From Acidobacteriota bacterium (GTDB lineage: Bacteria > Acidobacteriota > Terriglobia > Terriglobales > Acidobacteriaceae), in contig JAJXYW010000004.1 in assembly GCA_021780415.1 (NCBI GenBank), positions 1 through 6,425 on the forward strand: DNA of 6,425 bases, given 5' to 3'. How positions within the stretch are numbered: position 1 is the first letter of the stretch; every line of letters starts with the position of its first letter. Shown piece after piece: positions 1-6,425 of the stretch. A model generated the notes under the pieces. That model was not told where the DNA came from and searched no databases. It worked only from the letters and a program-made list of their open reading frames with translations. Position numbers and translations under genes: made by a program.

Positions 1-1521
<1,521 letters not shown>

Positions 1522-1522
1522 G

Positions 1523-1541
1523 TCAGTTGTCAGTGCTCAGT
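1523..1541 (+). repeat. Three tandem TCAGT heptads just after eno
   Basis: Immediately after the eno stop codon, TCAGT occurs at 1523, 1530 and 1537, exactly 7 bases apart (TCAGTtg TCAGTgc TCAGT). Short runs built on CAGTTGTCAGT are common as degenerate intergenic repeats in several bacterial groups. Only three units are present, and I assign no function. Confidence 0.4.
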
Positions 1542-1548
1542 AAAGCAT

Positions 1549-1584
1549 CCGATCCCACGTCTCGCTTCTGAGACATGGGATCGG
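1549..1584 (+). terminator. Strong hairpin downstream of eno (candidate transcript 3' end)
   Basis: Arms 1549-1563 and 1570-1584 pair over 15 positions with a single C/A mismatch, around the six-base loop GCTTCT. The stem has the form CCGATCCCA.GTCTC / GAGAC.TGGGATCGG and starts 27 bases after the eno stop codon. No T-tract follows, so this is not a textbook rho-independent terminator. It could block 3' exonucleases or be the core of a dispersed palindromic repeat, because GAGACATGGGATCGG resembles elements I recall from acidobacterial intergenic DNA. The pairing is seen directly; the role is inferred. Confidence 0.45.
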
Positions 1585-1645
1585 ACTGCCACCACACACT
1601 ACCTGGGTGGGCTCGTTTTGCTCCCGCCTCCCCCCGCCACCTCGA

Positions 1646-1680
1646 CCGCAGCATGATGGCTTGATCATCATGCTCAGCGG
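1646..1680. repeat. Second hairpin in the eno-gpmI spacer
   Basis: AGCATGATG (1650-1658) and CATCATGCT (1666-1674) form a perfect 9-bp stem around a 7-base loop. The outer CCGC (1646-1649) and GCGG (1677-1680) extend it past a two-base CA bulge. No T-tract follows. It could be a structured RNA element in a read-through transcript or another palindromic repeat. Confidence 0.45.
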
Positions 1681-1690
1681 CGACACCCCT

Positions 1691-1760
1691 GTATTTGCAT
1701 TTGTTCCTGCCCTTGCCTTTCTGTCTGTCATTCTGAGCGCAGCGAAGAACCTGCTTCTCG
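1691..1760. repeat. Dispersed intergenic repeat of acidobacterial type
   Basis: The stretch starts with a T-rich part made of TTTG/TTGC-like words (GTATTTGCATTTG, then CCTTGCCTTTC). It runs into TCATTCTGAGCGCAGCGAAG at 1728-1747 and then AACCTGCTTCTCG. The second part closely resembles a high-copy intergenic element I recall from Terriglobia genomes, often directly preceded by the same T-rich words. No open frame with protein character covers it. Copy number cannot be judged from one window, so the family assignment is from memory and not a search. Confidence 0.5.
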
Positions 1761-1821
1761 CGCGCGAAGCGTGCACCCGTTCTTGAAATTTCAGACCCTC
1801 CCCGCCAGAGATTTCCCAAAC

Positions 1822-1837
1822 TGTGCGCCCACGCACA
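1822..1837. repeat. Short perfect hairpin upstream of gpmI
   Basis: TGTGCG (1822-1827) and CGCACA (1832-1837) pair perfectly around the loop CCCA, ending 32 bases before the gpmI start codon. It could lie in the 5' untranslated region of gpmI, or mark a spacer repeat boundary. Confidence 0.35.
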
Positions 1838-1869
1838 TCCCTGTCTTCCCAACCAAGTAAACTGATTTC

Positions 1870-3480
1870 ATGAGAACCACGCCTCCGGTAATCCTCACCA
1901 TTCTCGACGGCTGGGGCTATCGCCCCGAGACCCACGGCAACGCCATCGCACTCGCCCGCAAGCCCACCTACGACCGCCTCCTTCGCGAGTACCCCAACAC
2001 CCTCATCCAGGCCAGCAACCACTTCGTCGGCCTCCCCGACGGCCAGATGGGCAACAGCGAAGTCGGCCACCTCAACATCGGCGCCGGCCGCATCGTCCAC
2101 ATGGACATCACCCGCATCGATACCGCCATCACCTCCGGCGACTTCTTCAAAGACCCCACCCTCCTCAAGGCCGTCGATGTCGCCGCACAGGGCCACGCCC
2201 TCCACCTCATCGGCCTCGTCTCCGACGGCGGCGTCCACTCCCAGCAGCGCCACCTCTACGCCCTCCTCCGCCTCGCCGCGCAGCACAATCTCAAGCGTGT
2301 CTACGTCCACGCCTTCCTTGATGGCCGCGACACCCTCCCCACCAACGGTGCCGGCTACCTTCAGGAGCTCCAGCAGAAGTTCGCCGAGTACGGCGTCGGC
2401 CAGCTCGCCAGCGTCTCCGGTCGCTACTATGCCATGGACCGCGACTACCGCTGGGAGAAGGAAGCCAAGGCCTTCCGCGCCATGGTCACCGCCGACGCCC
2501 CCGGCAAATATCACGACCCCCATGCTCGCGTCCTCGAGAGCTACAACAACGGCATCACCGACGAGTTCGTCGAACCCTTCGTCTGCATCGACGCTCACAA
2601 CCAGCCCATCGGTCCCATTCGCGAAGGCGACGCCGTCATCTGCTTCAACTACCGCGCCGACCGCGTCCGCCAGATCACCCGCGTCCTCACCCGCAAGAGC
2701 GGCCTCAACGCTGACGCCGGCATGAGTCTCCCCAGGGCCGCCGAACTCAACGCCGAGATCCCCCTCAATACCGTCCCGGCCAACCTCCACTACGTCATGA
2801 TGACCCAGTACGATCCCAAGTTCTCCCTCCCCATGGTCATCCCGCCCGAAAGCATGGACAACCTCCTCGCCAACGTCATGGCCGTCGCCAACCTCCGCAA
2901 CCTCCGCGTAGCCGAGACCGAGAAGTACGCCCACGTCACCTACTTCTTCAACGGCGGAATCGAGAAGCCCTTCCCCGGCGAAGACCGCGAGCTCATCCAG
3001 TCGAAGAAGGTAGCCACCTACGATCTCGCTCCAGAGATGTCCGCCGAGGGCATCGCCGACGTCGTCGTCAAATCCATCACCGACACCGCCTTCGACGTCA
3101 TCATCGTCAACTTCGCCAACGCCGACATGGTCGGCCACTCCGGCAAGCTCGAACCCACCATACGTGCCGTGGAGACCGTCGACGCCCAACTGGCCCGCAT
3201 CTACCAGGCCGTCAAACAGCACAACGCCAACTGGATCATCGCCGCCGACCACGGCAACGCCGAAACCATGATCGACCCCGCTACCGGAGGCCCCCACACC
3301 TCCCACACCACGAACCCTGTCCCTTTTCTCCTCATCACCGACCAAGGCAACAAGATCGGCGCTCGCGACGGAGGATCGCTCCGCGACATATCCCCCACCA
3401 TCCTTGGCCTCATGAACCTCGAACTCCCCAAGCAGATGACCGGCGGTGACCTCCGCATTCCCATCCCGGAATTGCGTTAG
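1870..3480 (+). CDS. gpmI: 2,3-bisphosphoglycerate-independent phosphoglycerate mutase
   Basis: Cytoplasmic alkaline-phosphatase-superfamily enzyme that interconverts 3- and 2-phosphoglycerate through a phosphoserine intermediate, using two Mn2+ ions. The product is 536 residues, slightly longer than the usual ~510-515. Visible residues are Asp13 (LDGWG), the nucleophile Ser63 (GNSEVGH), His123 (SDGGVHS), DGRD at 151-154, Arg185 and Arg191 ([10 protein letters not shown]), YRADR at 261-265, Lys352 ([13 protein letters not shown]), Asp419 and His423 (NADMVGH), Asp460-His461 (ADHGNAE) and His479. These account for both metal sites known from the Geobacillus enzyme. An in-frame TAA at 1858 rules out an earlier start. 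No good Shine-Dalgarno precedes the ATG, so initiation may be leaderless or use an unstructured leader. It shares the strand with eno, the next enzyme in the pathway, but the 348-bp spacer suggests separate transcription. Confidence 0.97.
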   Translation: MRTTPPVILTILDGWGYRPETHGNAIALARKPTYDRLLREYPNTLIQASNHFVGLPDGQMGNSEVGHLNIGAGRIVHMDITRIDTAITSGDFFKDPTLLKAVDVAAQGHALHLIGLVSDGGVHSQQRHLYALLRLAAQHNLKRVYVHAFLDGRDTLPTNGAGYLQELQQKFAEYGVGQLASVSGRYYAMDRDYRWEKEAKAFRAMVTADAPGKYHDPHARVLESYNNGITDEFVEPFVCIDAHNQPIGPIREGDAVICFNYRADRVRQITRVLTRKSGLNADAGMSLPRAAELNAEIPLNTVPANLHYVMMTQYDPKFSLPMVIPPESMDNLLANVMAVANLRNLRVAETEKYAHVTYFFNGGIEKPFPGEDRELIQSKKVATYDLAPEMSAEGIADVVVKSITDTAFDVIIVNFANADMVGHSGKLEPTIRAVETVDAQLARIYQAVKQHNANWIIAADHGNAETMIDPATGGPHTSHTTNPVPFLLITDQGNKIGARDGGSLRDISPTILGLMNLELPKQMTGGDLRIPIPELR

Positions 3481-3508
3481 CAACAACGAGTCGCTGCTTT
3501 CGTCGTTG
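3481..3508. terminator. Weak hairpin between convergent gpmI and recR
   Basis: CAACAACGA (3481-3489) pairs with TCGTCGTTG (3500-3508) with one mismatch, around a 10-base loop directly after the gpmI stop codon. The 125-bp convergent spacer must hold the transcript ends of both gpmI and the dnaX-ybaB-recR cluster, and this is the best stem next to gpmI. No clear T-tract follows on either strand. Confidence 0.3.
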
Positions 3509-3558
3509 TCTCTGCCTCTCGACCGCTGCAATGTTGCGTGGACGACCGAAAACCGCGC

Positions 3559-3600
3559 TGAGAGTGTCGAATTGCAACCCAAGATTGCGTTGAGCCCTAC
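3559..3600 (-). repeat. Arm 1 of a 42-bp inverted repeat flanking ybaB-recR
   Basis: The reverse complement of these 42 bases matches 4561-4602 at 38 positions. The differences are one C/T and a block of three adjacent bases. The arm begins 5 bases beyond the recR stop codon in the direction of recR transcription. It is non-coding on both strands and is probably a dispersed intergenic element. Confidence 0.8.
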
Positions 3601-3605
3601 GCCAA

Positions 3606-4208
3606 TTACACGTCGCGGCGGCCTTCGAGGGCGCGGGTCATGGTCACTTCGTCGGCGTATTCGATGTCACTTCCTGCTGGAACTCCTGTCGCGATACGGC
3701 TGATTCGCAAAGACTTATACCGTGCGCGCCCCTCGTCCGCGAGGTGTCGTGCGGTCGCTTCGCCCTCGACCGTGGGGGAAGTGGCCAGAATCAGCTCTTC
3801 CGCCCCCTCTAAACGCGGCCAAAGATTAGCTAAACGCAATTGATCCGGTCCTATACCATTCACTGGTGAAAGTGTTCCATGCAGTACATGATATAAACCA
3901 TTGAAGCTGCGTGTCTTCTCGATGGAATTTATGTTAGTTGGTTCTTCCACAATGCAAATTGTGCGGTGGTCTCGAGCGGGATTGGAGCAGTAGGTGCATG
4001 GGTCTATGTCTGTGATATTGTTGCACTTAGAGCATAAGCGAAGTTGCTGCTTCAGGTGCTGAATCGCCGCCGAGAGCGCGCTGGCGTCTTCATTTGACGA
4101 CCTAAGTATATGAAAAGCAAAGCGTTGTGCGGACTTGGTGCCCACACCGGGGAGCTTGCGCAGCTCGTCGATGAGGCGGGCCATGGGCTCTGCAAAACGC
4201 GTCGCCAT
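3606..4208 (-). CDS. recR: Recombination mediator protein RecR
   Basis: DNA-repair protein that works with RecF and RecO to load RecA on gapped DNA. The 200 residues match the usual family length. An N-terminal helix-hairpin-helix (LPGVGTKSAQRFAFHIL, 19-35) is followed by a four-cysteine zinc finger (Cys59, Cys62, Cys71, Cys74). A Toprim domain comes next, with ICIVEEP at 84-90 and ATSPTVEGEATA at 142-153; Asn is more usual where this copy has Ser144. The C-terminal signature GVPAGSDIEYADEVTMTRALEGRR ends the protein. The gene starts 3 bases after the ybaB stop with only a weak GGA as ribosome binding site, so translational coupling to ybaB is likely. The middle of the gene is unusual: it is about 40% GC over 3841-3960 and has TTA, ATA and AGG codons that the flanking genes avoid. 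It converges with gpmI. Confidence 0.97.
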   Translation of the reverse strand: MATRFAEPMARLIDELRKLPGVGTKSAQRFAFHILRSSNEDASALSAAIQHLKQQLRLCSKCNNITDIDPCTYCSNPARDHRTICIVEEPTNINSIEKTRSFNGLYHVLHGTLSPVNGIGPDQLRLANLWPRLEGAEELILATSPTVEGEATARHLADEGRARYKSLRISRIATGVPAGSDIEYADEVTMTRALEGRRDV

Positions 4209-4211
4209 GGG

Positions 4212-4529
4212 CTAAAATCCGGGGAGGCCGAGGCCTCCTAACATGTTGGAAGTATTGGACTTCTGGGCATCGTCGGCCTTGCGAGCGGCGGCGTTGACGG
4301 CGACCACGATGAGGTCTTCGAGCAGCGTAATATCGCTGGCGGCTGCGGTGGCTGCAGATGGTGCAATGGTTAGACTTAGCAGCTCCTTTTTGCCGTTCAT
4401 GCGGGCTTTCACGGCGCCCCCGCCAGCATCGGCTTCGACAATCGTCTCGGCGAGGCGCAAGTCCATTGTTTGCTGCATTTCCTGCGCCTGAGCCAGCATC
4501 GCCTGCATCTTGTTCATGTCAAATTCCAT
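4212..4529 (-). CDS. ybaB: YbaB/EbfC-family nucleoid-associated DNA-binding protein
   Basis: Small dimeric DNA-binding protein of 105 residues, the family's normal size. It has the helical N-terminus rich in Met and Gln (MQAMLAQAQEMQQTM). The central strand region reads IVEADAGGGAVKARMNGKKE, followed by LLEDLIVVAVNAAARKADD, the counterpart of the conserved EDLIVAAVNEA motif. The Gly/Leu/Pro tail MLGGLGLPGF is also typical. The start at 4529 is supported by AAGAGGAA at 4533-4540 (minus strand), 3 bases upstream; the Met at residue 5 is an alternative start. The gene lies between dnaX and recR on the same strand, its widely conserved position, with 88 bases to dnaX and 3 to recR. Family members bind DNA and are thought to shape the nucleoid. 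A direct role in RecR repair is suggested only by gene order. Confidence 0.93.
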   Translation of the reverse strand: MEFDMNKMQAMLAQAQEMQQTMDLRLAETIVEADAGGGAVKARMNGKKELLSLTIAPSAATAAASDITLLEDLIVVAVNAAARKADDAQKSNTSNMLGGLGLPGF

Positions 4530-4532
4530 GCG

Positions 4533-4540
4533 TTCCTCTT
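4533..4540 (-). promoter_or_regulatory. Ribosome binding site of ybaB
   Basis: Read on the minus strand, AAGAGGAA sits 3 bases before the ATG at 4529. It is the clearest Shine-Dalgarno in the minus-strand cluster and favours the first Met over the Met at residue 5. Confidence 0.6.
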
Positions 4541-4560
4541 ATGGAGTATGTCAGTTTCGT

Positions 4561-4602
4561 GTAGGGCTCAACGCAATCTTGGGCTGCAGGACGACACTCT
4601 CA
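4561..4602 (+). repeat. Arm 2 of the 42-bp inverted repeat flanking ybaB-recR
   Basis: The sequence begins GTAGGGCTCAACGCAATCTT and matches the reverse complement of 3559-3600 at 38 of 42 bases. It fills about half of the 88-bp gap between the dnaX stop codon and the ybaB start. Any separate promoter for ybaB-recR would have to lie in or next to it. Confidence 0.8.
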
Positions 4603-4617
4603 ACAAAATCCTCGACG

Positions 4618-6425
4618 TCAGCCCTTTTCCCGAAGGTCGATCACGTTACTGATCTCTGCCGAAAAAAGTTTCCGTGCCTCCTGCACCATCGGATGCTTCT
4701 CGGCCAGCTCAGCCACCGACCCGCTGACGGCCGCTCGCGGCTTCTTCGGGGCGGCCGTTGCGGCGGGGGTGCCGGGGAGAAATTTTAGGACGAGGGCTCC
4801 GGCGTTGGCTTGGCGGAGGGCTGCCTTGAGGGTGCGCTCGGCGTCGGCGTTCAGGATGACCGGGAGCATCGTCTTGGAGAGGGTGGTGTGGATTTCGAGG
4901 GTGTTGCCTTTGAGGGTGAGGGTGGAATCCTCGAGTTGCTCGGAGGCGGACTGCTGGCCCTTGACGGCGGCGAGGGCGGCGACCATTGCGGACTGGAGGG
5001 CGGGGAGGTCGGGGGCTTCGGCGGCTGCGGAAAGATCGACGACGAGTTGGGGGCCGGAGGTGGGAGGCTGTGGAATGGGGGCTGGAGCGAGAGCCAGCGA
5101 ACCGGCGGTGGTCGCGGGCGAGCCGGGGCTAAAGCCCGAGTCTTGTGCGGGTTTCGACAAGGGGCTGAAGCTACCTGCTAATCCAGGGGGTGCGGAGGAT
5201 GCGGAGGGTGTGGGCGATCCCGTGGGTGCGGTTGGCTCTGAGGGGGCTGGGTCTGCGGTAGGAACCTTGCGGGTGCGGTCGGACTCGAAGGGGGAGGGGG
5301 GCGCGGCAGGGGCCGGAGTTGGGGCGGGGCGAACTGCAGGTCTCTCCACTACGGCCGCAAAGGGCGCGGCCTCCGGTAGAGATGACAGATTTTGTGGCGA
5401 ATGGCCTGCGGACTCCAGACGAGATGACGGAGTTTGCGTGGGCGTGGCGGCGGTGGCTCCCACCTTAGGCGACGATGAGGCCGTCGCCGAAGATGGGGCA
5501 CCCGAGTCCTGCGTGGACGGCGAGCGTGGGGCGGTGGGTTTGGTGGTGGGGGCGGAGGTGGGTTTGGCGCCTAGTTGGCTCAGCAGATCTTCGATGGGGA
5601 TGAGGCGCTGGACGTGGACCAGCTTGAGGAGGCCCAGCTCCAGATGGAAGCGCTGTTCCTGGCGGAATCCCAGCTCGTCGAAGGTGCGGAGCATGATGGC
5701 TAGAAAACGGGAGAGGTCTTCTTCGGTGAAGAGGGCGGCGGAACGGGCGGCGCGGTGACGCTCTTCGGGGGAGATCTGGAGGAGGTCGGCGGCGATGCCG
5801 GTGGCGTCGGCATCGGGGGCGAGGTTTGTGACCTTGGCTACGATGGTGTTGCGGAGGTAGCGGACGAACTGGCGAGCGAGTTGGGGGGCTCCGTTGCCGG
5901 CGTCGAGGAGGCGGCCGACGATGGAGAGGACGTCGGCGGAGTTGTTCGCGTGAACGGCTTCCAGAATTTGCTCGTAGGAGACGTTCGAGACCGAGCCCAT
6001 AAGCTCACGGACCTGGGCGATCTCGAGGTGCGGATGGTCGTTGACCATGGGTGCGGAGGCGATGGCCTGATCCATGATGGAGAGAGCGTCGCGCATGGAG
6101 CCGTCGCCGGCTTCAGCGAGGAGGGTGAGGGTGGCGTCGTCGACGGAGAGCTCTTCCTTGATGGCGATGGAGCGGAGCTGGCCGACGATGTCGTCGAGCT
6201 TGACGGCGTGAAAGCTGAAGTGCTGGCAGCGCGAGCGGATGGTCTGCGGGATGTCCTCGGGCTGGGTGGTGGCGAACATGAAGATGGCCCAGTCGGGTGG
6301 CTCTTCGAGGGTCTTGAGGAGGGCGTTCCAGGCGGCGTCGGTGATCTGGTGCGCCTCGTCGAGGATGATGATCTTGTACTTGCTCTTGTTGGTGGGGCGG
6401 GTCTGAATCTTGGAGGTGAGAAGGC
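4618..6425 (-). CDS. dnaX: DNA polymerase III subunit gamma/tau (5' end outside the window)
   Basis: ATPase subunit of the clamp loader, which opens and loads the beta sliding clamp at replication forks. 601 codons are visible. The N-terminus with Walker A and the zinc-binding cysteines, roughly 100 residues, lies beyond the window edge, so the ATG at 6279 is internal. In visible numbering the AAA+ core shows Walker B KIIILDEAH (17-25), LLKTLEEPP (35-43), the sensor-1 region FATTQPEDIP (50-59), the SRC arginine-finger motif (64-66) and sensor-2 GSMRDAL (108-114). Domain III ends near LLSQLGAK (~residue 286). A linker of about 170 residues follows (5044-5565), dominated by Pro, Ala, Ser and Thr. 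A C-terminal domain of about 130 residues ends in a HPMVQEARKLF-type motif also found at the end of other bacterial DnaX proteins. The gene leads the dnaX-ybaB-recR cluster. Confidence 0.97.
   Translation of the reverse strand, partial: LLTSKIQTRPTNKSKYKIIILDEAHQITDAAWNALLKTLEEPPDWAIFMFATTQPEDIPQTIRSRCQHFSFHAVKLDDIVGQLRSIAIKEELSVDDATLTLLAEAGDGSMRDALSIMDQAIASAPMVNDHPHLEIAQVRELMGSVSNVSYEQILEAVHANNSADVLSIVGRLLDAGNGAPQLARQFVRYLRNTIVAKVTNLAPDADATGIAADLLQISPEERHRAARSAALFTEEDLSRFLAIMLRTFDELGFRQEQRFHLELGLLKLVHVQRLIPIEDLLSQLGAKPTSAPTTKPTAPRSPSTQDSGAPSSATASSSPKVGATAATPTQTPSSRLESAGHSPQNLSSLPEAAPFAAVVERPAVRPAPTPAPAAPPSPFESDRTRKVPTADPAPSEPTAPTGSPTPSASSAPPGLAGSFSPLSKPAQDSGFSPGSPATTAGSLALAPAPIPQPPTSGPQLVVDLSAAAEAPDLPALQSAMVAALAAVKGQQSASEQLEDSTLTLKGNTLEIHTTLSKTMLPVILNADAERTLKAALRQANAGALVLKFLPGTPAATAAPKKPRAAVSGSVAELAEKHPMVQEARKLFSAEISNVIDLREKG
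5125..5172. repeat. Repeat-like palindromic segment inside the dnaX linker
   Basis: Two related palindromic words lie 36 bases apart: GGGGCTAAAGCCC at 5125-5137 (stem GGGCT / AGCCC around AA) and GGGGCTGAAGCT at 5161-5172. The GGGCTNAAGCCC word pair resembles intergenic repeats I recall from acidobacterial genomes. Here it is read in frame on the minus strand as part of the DnaX linker (around SKPAQDSGFSPG). The palindromes are seen directly; membership of a repeat family is inferred. Confidence 0.4.

Noticed and set aside
1523..1852. Minus-strand 109-codon open frame in the eno-gpmI spacer
   Set aside because: It runs through hairpins and dispersed-repeat-like DNA. The predicted peptide has no conserved-protein character, and fragments such as SQKRDVG look like translated repeat.
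1537..3582. 681-codon minus-strand open frame opposite gpmI
   Set aside because: It is the antisense shadow of gpmI. The product is dominated by Gly, Val, Asp and Glu, as expected when C-ending codons are read backwards. The gpmI frame has every catalytic residue.
4618..5600. Programmed frameshift in dnaX giving a short gamma form, as in E. coli
   Set aside because: I see no A AAA AAG-type slippery run near the end of the ATPase core or in the GC-rich linker, and the frame runs uninterrupted to the C-terminal domain.
4769..5758. 329-codon plus-strand open frame opposite dnaX
   Set aside because: It is the antisense of the DnaX linker and C-terminal domain, with low-complexity composition and no recognisable motif. 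Its openness follows from the GC-rich codon pattern of dnaX.

Overview
This is an ordinary housekeeping window from a GC-rich bacterium, most likely an acidobacterium of the Terriglobia (Acidobacteriaceae: Granulicella, Edaphobacter or Terriglobus type). That placement is an inference. It rests on C-rich codon use, the style of the proteins, and intergenic pieces such as the TCATTCTGAGCGCAGCGAAG element, which I recall as dispersed repeats in those genomes. No database search was made.

Layout: positions 1-231 are a leader or intergenic stretch, possibly with the last codons of an upstream gene. eno (232-1521, +) encodes enolase. A 348-bp spacer (1522-1869) has no gene and is a patchwork of hairpins and dispersed-repeat-like pieces. 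gpmI (1870-3480, +) encodes cofactor-independent phosphoglycerate mutase. Facing it on the minus strand is the classic replication/repair cluster dnaX (4618 to beyond 6425, 5' end outside the window), ybaB (4212-4529) and recR (3606-4208), read in that order. gpmI and recR converge across a 125-bp spacer.

How the genes work together: GpmI converts 3-phosphoglycerate to 2-phosphoglycerate and enolase converts that to phosphoenolpyruvate, so the plus-strand pair covers two consecutive steps of lower glycolysis. DnaX is the clamp-loader ATPase subunit of DNA polymerase III, YbaB/EbfC is a small DNA-binding nucleoid-associated protein, and RecR is the recombination mediator acting with RecF/RecO. 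The dnaX-ybaB-recR order is widely conserved.

The catalytic residues I checked in the complete enzymes are present, and I see no undescribed multi-gene system. The most unusual structure is a near-perfect 42-bp inverted repeat whose arms bracket exactly the ybaB-recR pair. Other points for a second look are an AT-rich, rare-codon core inside recR, a repeat-like segment read in frame within the long Pro/Ala/Ser linker of DnaX, and the repeat patchwork between eno and gpmI.
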